Below, in pieces: positions 1 to 8,314 of a stretch of DNA of 64,000 nt (position 1 is the first letter of the stretch; every line of letters begins with the position of its first letter). The notes beneath the pieces are model-generated. The model made no database searches. It was not told where the DNA came from and saw nothing but the letters and a program-made list of their open reading frames with translations. Position numbers and translations under genes: made by a program. The DNA lies in contig CP073016.1 in NCBI GenBank assembly GCA_025370075.1, positions 1,736,001-1,800,000 of the forward strand, written 5' to 3'. This DNA comes from Chryseotalea sp. WA131a. GTDB taxonomy: Bacteria > Bacteroidota > Bacteroidia > Cytophagales > Cyclobacteriaceae.

Positions 1-1
1 C

Positions 2-1369
2 CTCGACAAAGAAGGCAACGTAATTCCGGATCTGAGCACGCTGGGACATTTGGCCTCCGGTGTGCCGGGATCAGTTGACGGCATGGTAGAAGCACACCAA
101 AAATATGGCTCCCTTCCGTGGAAGGAATTGGTGCAACCCGCGATTGACTTGGCGCGAAATGGATTCACCCTTACCGATCGCGAAGCCAATTGGTTTAACC
201 AAGCCAAAGAAAAGTTAGCAAAGTACAACACCCAAGCACCCTCGTGGTTGCTGAAAGACAAATGGGTGAAAGGTGATTCTATTAAATGGCTGGATCTGTC
301 TTCTACATTAGAACGAATTCGCGACAATGGCCGCGCTGGTTTTTACGAAGGCAAAACAGCCGAAGACGTAGTGGCCGAAATGAGAAGAGGAAAAGGCCTC
401 ATTACACTAGAGGATCTCAAAAATTATAAATCTACTTGGCGTGAACCGATTGTGGCCAACTACAAAGAATACAAAATCATTTCCATGCCCCCTTCCTCAA
501 GTGGCGGCATCTGTTTGCTTCAGCTTCTAAAATCAATCGAACCTTATCCAATTAAAGAGTGGGGAGTAAATTCCGTAAAGGTTACGCATTTAATGGTTGA
601 AGCCGAGCGCAGGGTTTTTGCCGACCGAGCAACTTTCTTAGGCGATCCTGATTTTTTTAAAGTTCCAATAAACCAAATGTTAGACGATCAGTATGTAATG
701 GATCGGATGAGTACGTTCAGTCCTAAAAAAGCAACACTTAGTTCAGATGTGAAAGCAGGAAAAATTCCTGGCTATGAATCTGAAGAAACTACACATTTTT
801 CGATTGTGGATACTCAAGGAAATGCAGTGGCAGTAACCACTACGTTAAACGGATGGTTTGGGTCTTTTGTGGTGGTAGATGGATCCGGATTCTTCATGAA
901 CAACGAAATGGACGACTTCAGTGTGAAGCCGGGAGTGCCCAATATGTACGGTGCCGTTGGCGCAGAGGCAAATAAAATTGAGCCCAATAAGAGAATGCTC
1001 AGTGCCATGACCCCAACCATCGTAGAGAAAGACGGAAAGTTATTAATGGTAGTGGGCTCACCCGGTGGCACAAAAATTATTACGGCCGTGTTCCAAACGA
1101 TTGTAAATGTGCTGGAACACCAAATGACCATGCAAGAAGCAGTCAATTCAAAACGAATTCATTCGCAATGGTTGCCAGACGCCATCTTACCCGAAAAAGG
1201 TGCTTTGACTGAAAAAGATAGTTTGACCTTGGCAGGCATGGGGCATAAATTCGCTTACATAAAAGGCACTGGCTTTGGGCGAGTAAATGCAATTTTAGTT
1301 TTGCCCAACGGAAAATTGGAAGGTGCAGCCGACTATAACCGTGGCGATGACACAGCCGTAGGGTATTGA
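2..1369 (+). CDS. ggt: Gamma-glutamyltransferase, 3' part (5' end outside window)
   Basis: The reading frame is open from the first bases, so the N-terminus lies upstream of the window. The protein belongs to the Ntn-hydrolase gamma-glutamyltranspeptidases, which cleave glutathione and other gamma-glutamyl compounds, usually in the periplasm. The self-processing site is visible: the motif TTHFSIVD, whose first Thr (codon 788-790) should become the N-terminal nucleophile of the small subunit. It is followed by GNAVAVTTTLN and NNEMDDFS, as in the family. The GSPGGTKII loop near 1052-1078 matches the oxyanion and substrate-binding segment. The large-subunit residues seen here (VPGSVDGM, PPSSSGG) also fit. 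The gene ends 76 bp before the transketolase gene on the same strand. The signal peptide cannot be seen. Confidence 0.95.
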   Translation, partial: LDKEGNVIPDLSTLGHLASGVPGSVDGMVEAHQKYGSLPWKELVQPAIDLARNGFTLTDREANWFNQAKEKLAKYNTQAPSWLLKDKWVKGDSIKWLDLSSTLERIRDNGRAGFYEGKTAEDVVAEMRRGKGLITLEDLKNYKSTWREPIVANYKEYKIISMPPSSSGGICLLQLLKSIEPYPIKEWGVNSVKVTHLMVEAERRVFADRATFLGDPDFFKVPINQMLDDQYVMDRMSTFSPKKATLSSDVKAGKIPGYESEETTHFSIVDTQGNAVAVTTTLNGWFGSFVVVDGSGFFMNNEMDDFSVKPGVPNMYGAVGAEANKIEPNKRMLSAMTPTIVEKDGKLLMVVGSPGGTKIITAVFQTIVNVLEHQMTMQEAVNSKRIHSQWLPDAILPEKGALTEKDSLTLAGMGHKFAYIKGTGFGRVNAILVLPNGKLEGAADYNRGDDTAVGY

Positions 1370-1445
1370 TTTTTATACTAAGATTTAAAAAGCAGACTAG
1401 TGAGTATTTCCCCAAATAAAATATCTTCGCGCCAACTTTTAAATT

Positions 1446-2294
1446 ATGAGCCAACCCGATTTACAAAAACTTAAAGGACTAGCTAGCCAAATACGAAGAG
1501 ACATCGTTCGAATGGTGCATGCGTGCCAAAGCGGCCACCCCGGTGGCTCACTAGGCTGTGCAGATTACTTTGTGGCCTTGTATTTTCATCACCTACAACA
1601 CACTACCAAGTTCTCAATGGATGGAAACGGTGAGGATTTATTCTTTCTCTCCAACGGACACATTTCACCCGTTTGGTACTCTACACTGGCTAGGGCTGGC
1701 TATTTTGATGTAAAAGAACTTTCAACTTTTAGGTTTTTGAATTCACGCTTGCAGGGGCATCCTGCCACGCACGAACATTTACCCGGCATCCGCGTAGCAT
1801 CAGGTTCTTTGGGGCAAGGTTTATCGGTAGCAATTGGAGCAGCGCAAGCAAAAAAACTGAACAAAGACAATCATTTGATTTATGTTTTAATGGGGGATGG
1901 CGAACAACAAGAAGGGCAAGTATGGGAAGCGGCCATGTATGCCGCACATAACAAAATCGACAATGTGATTGCCACCATTGACTACAACGGCCAACAGATT
2001 GATGGCCCTGTAGATAAGATAAACTCCCTTCTCAACCTAAAAGCAAAATGGGAATCTTTTGGATGGACGGTGCTTGAGTCCAATGGCAATGCAATGGAAG
2101 AAGTACTGAGCAGCATATCACTTGCCAAATCGCTGGCGCATAAAGGCAAGCCCGTGCTCAACATCATGAAAACAGAAATGGGCTTTGGCGTAGATTACAT
2201 GATGGGCTCGCACAAGTGGCACGGTGTGGCACCTAATGATGATGAGTTAGCGAAAGCATTGGGACAATTAGAAGAAACACTTGGCGATTATTAA
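1446..2294 (+). CDS. Transketolase, N-terminal (thiamine diphosphate-binding) subunit
   Basis: This 282-residue protein matches only the N-terminal pyrophosphate-binding half of transketolase, an enzyme of the non-oxidative pentose phosphate pathway. The ThDP/Mg signature is seen near residue 150 (MGDGEQQEG followed about 25 residues later by IDYNGQQ). The early GHPGGSLG and SNGHISP segments match substrate and cofactor contacts. In organisms with split transketolase a second gene of about 310 codons supplies the pyrimidine-binding half. It is not next to this one: topA lies downstream on the opposite strand. The frame ends cleanly with TAA followed by a hairpin, so it does not look like a frameshifted full-length gene. 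ATG at 1446 is preceded by a possible promoter element TATCTTCG at 1422-1429. Confidence 0.93.
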   Translation: MSQPDLQKLKGLASQIRRDIVRMVHACQSGHPGGSLGCADYFVALYFHHLQHTTKFSMDGNGEDLFFLSNGHISPVWYSTLARAGYFDVKELSTFRFLNSRLQGHPATHEHLPGIRVASGSLGQGLSVAIGAAQAKKLNKDNHLIYVLMGDGEQQEGQVWEAAMYAAHNKIDNVIATIDYNGQQIDGPVDKINSLLNLKAKWESFGWTVLESNGNAMEEVLSSISLAKSLAHKGKPVLNIMKTEMGFGVDYMMGSHKWHGVAPNDDELAKALGQLEETLGDY

Positions 2295-2297
2295 CTC

Positions 2298-2340
2298 AAT
2301 TCGTTGATTTCATGATTCGGCAATTAGCTAATCAACGAAT
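2298..2340. terminator. Convergent-gene hairpin, probable bidirectional terminator
   Basis: A perfect 11-bp inverted repeat (ATTCGTTGATT at 2299-2309 and its complement at 2330-2340) with a 20-nt loop lies exactly between the stop codons of the transketolase subunit and topA, which converge. There is no strong T-tract, so the termination role is inferred from position and symmetry. Confidence 0.6.
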
Positions 2341-2344
2341 CGAA

Positions 2345-4678
2345 TTAGCCAGCCTTCTTCCTAAAAAATCTTCCCTTTTTTTCGGGAGCATTTTCGGCTA
2401 AGGTCAGGCATTCTTGCAATGTCAACTCGGCTGGTTCTTTTCCTTTCGGGATTTTTACGTTCTTCTTTCCAGCTTTAATGTATGGGCCGAATCGTCCATT
2501 TAATATCTGTACATCCGGATTTTCATCAAACAACTTGATCGTTTTGTTGGCATCTGATTCGCGTTTGGCGTGAATCAATTCAATCGCACGCTCAGGCGTA
2601 ATCATGTAAGGGTCCTCCCCTTTCGGAATTGAAACAAACTTCTTATCGTGCAAAACATAAGGGCCAAACCGACCAATGTTGGCAACCACGGTTTTCTCCT
2701 CAAACAATCCTAAATCACGCGGCATTTTTAAAAGTTCCAGCGCATCGGCCAATGTAATGTTTTCAATAAACTGACCTGGGCGAAGTGGAGCATACTTTGG
2801 CTTTTCTCCTCCTGTGTCATCGGGGTTTTCACCCACTTGAATATAGGCCCCAAATTTACCGAGCTTCACATACACATTCTTTCCACTCTTAGGGTCAACA
2901 CCAAGCTCTTTGTTTTTATTCTGAACCGAAGATCGTTCAACCAACTCTGTTTTGGTTACGGTTTTGTGAAATGGCTTGTAAAATTTACCAATCATTTTTT
3001 GCCACTTCAAATTTCCGTTGGCGATTTCATCAAACTCTTGCTCAATCTCTGCCGTGAAAGAGTAGTTGGTGATTTCCGGAAAGTGCTCTACCAAAAAATC
3101 ATTCACCACCATAGCAATGTTAGTGGGGAATAGTTTATTGCTTTCTGCACCCGTAATTTCGGTTTCGGTTTTCGATACAACCTTATTTGCCTTCAACTGA
3201 TGAACCGCGTACTTTCTTTCCACGCCTTCGCGCGATTCTTTCACCACGTAACCTCGCTTTTGCACGGTAGAAATGGTCGGTGCGTACGTAGATGGTCGGC
3301 CAATGCCCAATTCATCCAACCGCTTCACTAAACTCGGTTCGGTATAGCGGGCTGGGTGGCGCGTAAATGTTTGCGTTGCCAACAGTTCATTCAATTCCAA
3401 ATCTTGCCCTACCTTTAATGGAGGCAATACTTTTTTGTCATCATCCTCCCCTTCTTCATCGTCTTTGCCTTCCAAATACACTTTCAAAAAGCCTTCAAAC
3501 TTCACCACCTCTCCTTGTGCTGTAAGTGTTTTCTTGTTGGTAGAAATAGAAATCGTAGCGGTTGTTCGTTCTAATTCCGCATCGGCCATCTGAGAAGCGA
3601 TTGCACGCTTCCAAATCAATTCATACAATCGCTTTCCATTTCTGTCAGCGTCTGGGCTCATCAAAGAGAAATCCGTTGGGCGAATGGCCTCGTGAGCCTC
3701 TTGTGCATTTTCAGATTTGCCTTTGTAAACACGTGTATGCACAAACTCTTTACCATAGGCAGAAGTAATTTGTTTGACTGCACCATTGACCGCTTCTGTC
3801 GATAAGTTAACGGAGTCGGTACGCATATAAGAAATATGCCCGGCTTCGTATAATTTTTGAGCTACCAGCATGGTTTGCGAAACAGAGAAGCCCATCTTTC
3901 TTCCCGCCTCTTGTTGCATAGTGGAAGTAGTGAACGGAGGTGCCGGTGATTTTTTAGCAGGCTTCTTTTGCAAATCGCCTATGCTAAACTTTGCCTTCTT
4001 GCACGATTCCAGAAAATCCAATGCCTCCTTTTCCGAAGCAAATTTTTCGGGAAGCTCAGCACTTAATTGTTTTCCTTTGCCTAAATCAAAAGTAGCTGTA
4101 ACCCGAAAAGCAGATTTTGTGTCAAACTTCTCAATCTCTCGCTCACGCTCTACAATCAATTTCACCGCTACCGATTGTACACGGCCAGCTGATAAACCTG
4201 TCTTTATTTTTTTCCACAGAATGGGCGATAACTCAAAACCCACCAGCCGATCCAACACTCTTCTGGCTTGCTGGGCGTTGACTAAATTAATATCTATCCC
4301 GCGTGGTTCTTTAATTGCATTGAGAATTGCGTTCTTGGTGATTTCTGTAAACACAATTCTGCGGGTCTTCTTGTCATTCAGGTCTAGCACTTCCTTCAAG
4401 TGCCAAGAGATAGCTTCCCCTTCGCGGTCCTCGTCTGTGGCGAGGTAAACCATTTGCGCGGTTTTAGCTAAGCTCTTTAAGTTTTTGATGACGTCCTTTT
4501 TGTCTTCCGAAACTTCATAGACCGGTTCAAAATCATTTTCAACATCAATCGCTTTGTTCCCTTTTGCTAAATCACGTATGTGCCCCATGCTGGAGGCTAC
4601 TTTATAATCCTTGCCTAAAAAGCTTTCGATCTTTTTTATTTTCGATGGCGACTCAACAATAACTAGGTTCTTCGACAT
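2345..4678 (-). CDS. topA: DNA topoisomerase I (type IA)
   Basis: The enzyme relaxes negative supercoils by breaking one DNA strand. The Toprim domain starts at the N-terminus (LVIVESPSK, and the acidic triad in TDEDREGEAI at about residues 81-90). The catalytic Tyr is Tyr284 in the motif SYMRTDS. The C-terminus carries at least three repeats of the type GRFGPYI or GKFGAYI in place of the four-Cys zinc ribbons of the E. coli enzyme, and no Cys pairs are visible there. I chose the ATG at 4678, giving 777 residues beginning MSKNLVIVES, because the family begins at this point; an upstream in-frame codon at 4705 would add nine residues with no family match. The gene converges with the transketolase gene. 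Confidence 0.96.
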   Translation of the reverse strand: MSKNLVIVESPSKIKKIESFLGKDYKVASSMGHIRDLAKGNKAIDVENDFEPVYEVSEDKKDVIKNLKSLAKTAQMVYLATDEDREGEAISWHLKEVLDLNDKKTRRIVFTEITKNAILNAIKEPRGIDINLVNAQQARRVLDRLVGFELSPILWKKIKTGLSAGRVQSVAVKLIVEREREIEKFDTKSAFRVTATFDLGKGKQLSAELPEKFASEKEALDFLESCKKAKFSIGDLQKKPAKKSPAPPFTTSTMQQEAGRKMGFSVSQTMLVAQKLYEAGHISYMRTDSVNLSTEAVNGAVKQITSAYGKEFVHTRVYKGKSENAQEAHEAIRPTDFSLMSPDADRNGKRLYELIWKRAIASQMADAELERTTATISISTNKKTLTAQGEVVKFEGFLKVYLEGKDDEEGEDDDKKVLPPLKVGQDLELNELLATQTFTRHPARYTEPSLVKRLDELGIGRPSTYAPTISTVQKRGYVVKESREGVERKYAVHQLKANKVVSKTETEITGAESNKLFPTNIAMVVNDFLVEHFPEITNYSFTAEIEQEFDEIANGNLKWQKMIGKFYKPFHKTVTKTELVERSSVQNKNKELGVDPKSGKNVYVKLGKFGAYIQVGENPDDTGGEKPKYAPLRPGQFIENITLADALELLKMPRDLGLFEEKTVVANIGRFGPYVLHDKKFVSIPKGEDPYMITPERAIELIHAKRESDANKTIKLFDENPDVQILNGRFGPYIKAGKKNVKIPKGKEPAELTLQECLTLAENAPEKKGRFFRKKAG

Positions 4679-4702
4679 GCAAGATTTCTCTTTATGAGGC
4701 CT

Positions 4703-4732
4703 CAAATATCTGTAAAATTTTAAAACCGCAAA
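4703..4732 (-). promoter_or_regulatory. Candidate Bacteroidota-type promoter for topA
   Basis: Read on the minus strand, TTTG (complement of 4729-4732) is followed after 18 bp by GATATTTG (complement of 4703-4710). This is one mismatch from the TTTG / TAnnTTTG pattern known for the primary sigma factor of Bacteroidota. The start codon at 4678 would follow a leader of about 15-20 nt. Confidence 0.45.
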
Positions 4733-4870
4733 TTTTGTTTGTGGATAGAGTCGTTAAAATTGATTTATTCATGTGTGGCAATAAATTATTTTAGCAATCG
4801 CTTCTTACATGATTATCAAGCACCTACCTTCGTTTAGTGATTTTGTTTAACAGGTAAAATATTTTTTTTG

Positions 4871-5359
4871 ATGCCCCGCACACTTTACTTGATTCGGCAT
4901 GCTGAAACGGCCGATCCCCAACCTCAGGAAGTTGATTTAGAGCGAAAACTAACCAGAACAGGAGAGGCAGATGCCTTGGCACTTGGTCAGTACCTAATCG
5001 ATCATAATTGTAAGGTGGATCTCATTCTGCACAGCGATGCCATTCGCACCATGCAAACTGCCCAAAAAATCAATGAATCGCTTCGATTGCCACTTCAAAA
5101 AATCAAAAAAGTGCCGTCAATTTATCATGCTAGCCCAGATGCCTTATTGGAAACCATTCAATCGGTAGAAAATGAATTCACCCATGTAGCCATGATTGGC
5201 CACAACCCAGCCATCAGCCGTTTTTCACAACAACTTGCGATACAAGAGGTAAACAATTTTGTACCATGCATGGTGGTATGTCTTGACTTTGCTACGATCC
5301 GCGATTGGGATGAAGTAAAATGGAAACAAGGCGAACTTCGATTTATGCAATACCCATAA
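4871..5359 (+). CDS. SixA-like histidine phosphatase
   Basis: A 162-residue single-domain protein of the histidine phosphatase superfamily. The phosphate-binding signature LIRHAET at residues 6-12 carries the catalytic His. The second Arg/Glu motif (HSDAIRTMQTA) and the second catalytic His (MIGHNPAISRF) are present. The size and the motif order match SixA, which removes phosphate from histidine of phosphorelay or PTS-type proteins. No HPt or histidine kinase gene is in the window, so the substrate is unknown. ATG at 4871 follows immediately after an in-frame TTG and is the better start (MPRTLYLIRH). Confidence 0.85.
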   Translation: MPRTLYLIRHAETADPQPQEVDLERKLTRTGEADALALGQYLIDHNCKVDLILHSDAIRTMQTAQKINESLRLPLQKIKKVPSIYHASPDALLETIQSVENEFTHVAMIGHNPAISRFSQQLAIQEVNNFVPCMVVCLDFATIRDWDEVKWKQGELRFMQYP

Positions 5360-5477
5360 ACACTTAATTAGGAAGAATTGCTGCCTGTTGAAAATCGAGT
5401 TGATAGAGAGCCAACTATAAAAATTCTTTTCTTTGGCGTCTTAAACATTTTCATTTACTTAGCTGATATTTTTATTT

Positions 5478-6056
5478 ATGCCCCTTAGTCCGCAAGAAGT
5501 TTATCAACAGAATATCGATCGGCAGCGCATTGTAATGACCGGAGAAAGAAGTGGCACTCTCTTTCAAATCATAGTTGAAGTATTAAAATTTAACAAGCGG
5601 AACTTCAACGCGGTAGTGGATGGCACACCGAGTGCCAAAGTAGAATGCCCTATCGTTTTGATAAAAGACACTAACACGGCAGCACTTTTAGGTTATCATC
5701 ACCATGTTGCTTTGCTTACCGCACCCCAAGCCAAAGATTTACTGCCCGCTTTACAAACCTTCGCAGACGCAACCCCAAAGGGCGGCATTGTCATGTACCC
5801 TGAAATCGATGCCGCCTTAAAAAGTATTGGTGCCAAAGAACGGGCGGATGTGCAATCCATTCCGTACAAGATTACTCCATATGAAACAAAAAATGGGCAA
5901 ACGTATTTGATTAGTAGCACGAATGAAAAATTTGCGATCCACCTTACGGGAAATGAAGCATTAGAATTATTGGCAGCGGCAAAAGCGATATTGAAAAAAA
6001 TTGGCATATCGAGCGGTCAGTTTTACAGAGCTGTGGAAAACATCAAATCGTTGTAA
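5478..6056 (+). CDS. Conserved protein of unknown function, weakly Mur-ligase-like
   Basis: A 192-residue cytosolic protein without signal peptide or membrane segment. I do not recognise a firm family. The segment around residues 22-48 (GERSGTLFQII, then VLKFNKRNFNAVVDG) resembles the position and spacing of the P-loop and following helix of Mur ligases, but it lacks the GKTT lysine, so ATP binding is doubtful. The middle region (KAKDLLPAL, followed by a MYPEID segment) would fit a Rossmann-like fold. It lies between the SixA-like gene and an exonuclease gene, all on the plus strand; the 5' gap to sixA is 118 bp, so co-transcription is only possible. Function cannot be assigned. Confidence 0.75.
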   Translation: MPLSPQEVYQQNIDRQRIVMTGERSGTLFQIIVEVLKFNKRNFNAVVDGTPSAKVECPIVLIKDTNTAALLGYHHHVALLTAPQAKDLLPALQTFADATPKGGIVMYPEIDAALKSIGAKERADVQSIPYKITPYETKNGQTYLISSTNEKFAIHLTGNEALELLAAAKAILKKIGISSGQFYRAVENIKSL

Positions 6057-6098
6057 TGGCGTCTCACTTTTTTAGTGTCTTTCTTAAAATAAAATTTC

Positions 6099-6902
6099 TT
6101 GAAACTTAATCTTAAAATTCCACTCTGTGTTTTCGATTTAGAAACCACGGGCATCAACATTACGCAAGATCGCATCATCGAAATTGCGGTAATCAAACTA
6201 CTGCCCAATGGCGAAACGTTGCGAAAAACAAATCGTATCAACCCAACCATTGTCATTCCAAAAGAGTCAAGCGATATCCACGGCATCACCAACGAAGATG
6301 TAAAGGACAAGCCCACTTTTAAAGAAGTGGCCAAAGAGTACGTGAAATTTATGGAAGGGTGCGATTTGGCCGGTTTCAATATTCTAAAGTTTGACATGCC
6401 CATGCTCGTAGAAGAATTTTTGCGTGCCGATGTTGAGTTTGATTACAGTCGCAAAAAATTGATCGATGCACAGCGTATTTTTCACTTGATGGAAAAGCGA
6501 ACGCTTTCGGCAGCCGTTAAATTTTATTTGAACCGTGAACTAGAGTCTGCGCATTCTGCAGAAGCAGATACACAAGCTACCGTAGATGTATTGCTCGCTC
6601 AAGTGGATCGGTACGATAATCAACCCGTTACGGACTCGCTCGGAAAAAAAATAGGACATATAACCAACACGGTTGAATCATTGAGCCAACTTTCTTCCGC
6701 TGATTTGGTGGACTTGGCCGGCCGCATGGTTAAAAATACTAAGGGCGAAGCCGTATTCAATTTTGGAAAGCACAAGGGCAAATCTGTGCTAACGGTGTTT
6801 AAAGATGAGCCCGCCTATTACGATTGGATGATGAATGGGGATTTTCCATTGGATACCAAACGCTGGTTGACAAAGATCAAGTTGAGTATGCTGGGGAAAT
6901 AG
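6099..6902 (+). CDS. DEDDh 3'-5' exonuclease with C-terminal DUF3820-like domain
   Basis: The N-terminal 170 residues form an RNase T/DnaQ-type exonuclease. Exo I is FDLETTG (D13, E15), an HGIT segment follows near residue 65, Exo II is GFNILKFD, and Exo III is HSAEADTQAT with the His-Asp pair of the DEDDh type. The C-terminal segment (FNFGKHKGKSV, followed by YYDWMMNGDFPL) is the short conserved domain often attached to such nucleases in Bacteroidota. The frame has no usable ATG near the start: an in-frame TAA at 6090 and the exonuclease core beginning at about codon 10 make TTG at 6099 the likely start. It may proofread or trim DNA; a second exonuclease is fused to dnaE 2 kb downstream. Confidence 0.88.
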   Translation: MKLNLKIPLCVFDLETTGINITQDRIIEIAVIKLLPNGETLRKTNRINPTIVIPKESSDIHGITNEDVKDKPTFKEVAKEYVKFMEGCDLAGFNILKFDMPMLVEEFLRADVEFDYSRKKLIDAQRIFHLMEKRTLSAAVKFYLNRELESAHSAEADTQATVDVLLAQVDRYDNQPVTDSLGKKIGHITNTVESLSQLSSADLVDLAGRMVKNTKGEAVFNFGKHKGKSVLTVFKDEPAYYDWMMNGDFPLDTKRWLTKIKLSMLGK

Positions 6903-6971
6903 GATGCTGGATTCTAGATACTTGTTACTAGAATCTAGAAACTAAAAACCAGCATCCAGTATCCAGAATCC
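6903..6971. repeat. Dispersed hairpin repeat, GATGCTGG/ATTCTAG class
   Basis: Two nested perfect inverted repeats: GATGCTGG (6903-6910) with CCAGCATC (6949-6956), and inside it ATTCTAG (6911-6917) with CTAGAAT (6928-6934). The tail CCAGTATCCAGAATCC repeats the same words. Very similar words (CTGGATACT, CTAGTATCCAG, CATCTAGTATCCAG, TAGATACTGGATGC) recur at 38719-38764, 38920-38946 and 53446-53470, so this appears to be one member of a dispersed family. It fills the space between the exonuclease stop codon and the mtaB promoter. Confidence 0.75.
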
Positions 6972-6973
6972 AC

Positions 6974-6981
6974 TATCTTTG
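6974..6981 (+). promoter_or_regulatory. Candidate -7 promoter element for mtaB
   Basis: TATCTTTG is an exact match to the TAnnTTTG element of Bacteroidota promoters. It lies only 10 bp before the ATG at 6992, so the transcript would have a leader of a few nucleotides at most. No TTTG is seen at the -33 position, which falls in the dispersed repeat. Confidence 0.5.
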
Positions 6982-6991
6982 TCCCGCGGTT

Positions 6992-8314
6992 ATGAAAAAA
7001 GTAGCGTTTTACACCTTGGGTTGCAAGCTCAATTACTCTGAGACCTCTACCATTTCGCGCAAATTTGAAGAAAAGGGTTACCAGAAAGTAGACTTCACCA
7101 ACACGCCCGATATTTTCATTATTAACACGTGTTCCGTAACCGAAAATGCGGACAAGAAGTGTCACAAAGTTGTCCGCGAGGCGCGTGCCATTTCTCCTAA
7201 TGCATACGTAGCCATCATTGGTTGCTACGCACAGCTTAAACCAAAAGAGATTTCAGAAATTCCTGGTGTGGATGCCGTGCTGGGGGCAGCCGAAAAATTT
7301 AGGTTGGTTGAATTACTCGAAGGATTTGTGCGACCACAACAAACCACGGTGCTGGCTTCTGAAATTGACAAGGCCGATGTATTCAATACCTCCTACTCGA
7401 TGCAAGATCGCACCCGCACTTTCTTGAAAGTACAAGACGGCTGCGATTATTCTTGTTCGTTTTGTACCATCCCGTTGGCACGTGGATCCAGCCGTAGCGA
7501 CAGTATTGAAAACATTGTAGCTACTGCCAAAAAAATTGCTGCTACCGATGTAAAGGAAATTGTTCTGACAGGTGTAAACACCGGAGACTTTGGTTTGCAA
7601 AATGGCGTCCGCAAAGAGCGATTTTTCGGCTTGATACAGGCGCTTGATAAAGTAGAAGGCATCGAGCGTTTCCGCATCTCTTCTATCGAGCCAAATTTGC
7701 TAACGGATGAAATCATTGAGTTTGTTTCTCAATCAAAAAAATTTGTTCCCCATTTTCACATTCCCCTTCAATCAGGATCCAATAAAATTCTCAAACTGAT
7801 GCGCAGACGCTACCAGCGCGAGTTATATATAGAGCGGGTGCATAAAATTAAATCGCTGATGCCGCAGTGCTGCATTGGTGTAGATGTAATCGTAGGCTTT
7901 CCGGGTGAAACCAAAGAAGATTTTTTAGAGACCTATCAATTTCTGAGCGAATTGGATATCTCCTACTTGCACGTGTTCACCTATTCCGAAAGGGAAAATA
8001 CACTGGCAGCCGATATGCCCAATGCCGTGCCATCCAAAGAGCGGGCCGAACGTTCTAAGATGCTCCATATTCTTTCAGACAAAAAGCGCAGGGCCTTTTA
8101 TGAGCAAAACATCGGTCAGTTATTTGATGTTCTTTTCGAGAATGATGTGGAAGACGGCAAAATCCATGGCTTTACTGAAAACTACGTGCGCGTATCTGCC
8201 CACTACGATCCATTATTGATAAACGAGATCAAAAAAGTAAAACTGATCGGATTAGAAGCCAACGGAACGGTGGCTGTGGAAGAAGCCGAAAGTGAAGTAC
8301 TTGCCCATTCTTGA
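6992..8314 (+). CDS. mtaB: tRNA t6A37 methylthiotransferase MtaB
   Basis: A radical SAM methylthiotransferase that converts t6A to ms2t6A at position 37 of ANN-decoding tRNAs. The N-terminal UPF0004 domain carries the three cluster cysteines (TLGCKLN, NTCSV, IGCYAQ). The radical SAM motif CDYSCSFC lies near residues 150-157, followed by PLARG and the RISSIEP segment. The C-terminal TRAM-like region covers about residues 375-440. The length of 440 and the opening KKVAFYTLGCKLN fit MtaB rather than MiaB or RimO. ATG at 6992 sits directly behind the repeat and the TATCTTTG element. The two following genes are more than 700 bp away, so it is probably monocistronic. Confidence 0.95.
   Translation: MKKVAFYTLGCKLNYSETSTISRKFEEKGYQKVDFTNTPDIFIINTCSVTENADKKCHKVVREARAISPNAYVAIIGCYAQLKPKEISEIPGVDAVLGAAEKFRLVELLEGFVRPQQTTVLASEIDKADVFNTSYSMQDRTRTFLKVQDGCDYSCSFCTIPLARGSSRSDSIENIVATAKKIAATDVKEIVLTGVNTGDFGLQNGVRKERFFGLIQALDKVEGIERFRISSIEPNLLTDEIIEFVSQSKKFVPHFHIPLQSGSNKILKLMRRRYQRELYIERVHKIKSLMPQCCIGVDVIVGFPGETKEDFLETYQFLSELDISYLHVFTYSERENTLAADMPNAVPSKERAERSKMLHILSDKKRRAFYEQNIGQLFDVLFENDVEDGKIHGFTENYVRVSAHYDPLLINEIKKVKLIGLEANGTVAVEEAESEVLAHS

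Noticed and set aside
1446..2294. Transketolase considered as a frameshifted full-length gene
   Set aside because: The frame stops with TAA exactly at the domain boundary, is followed by a hairpin and a converging gene, and no C-terminal half is found downstream in any frame.
3870..4448. A 192-codon open frame on the plus strand opposite topA
   Set aside because: It lies entirely antisense to conserved topA codons, including catalytic regions, and its translation has no motif. Shadow of a real gene.
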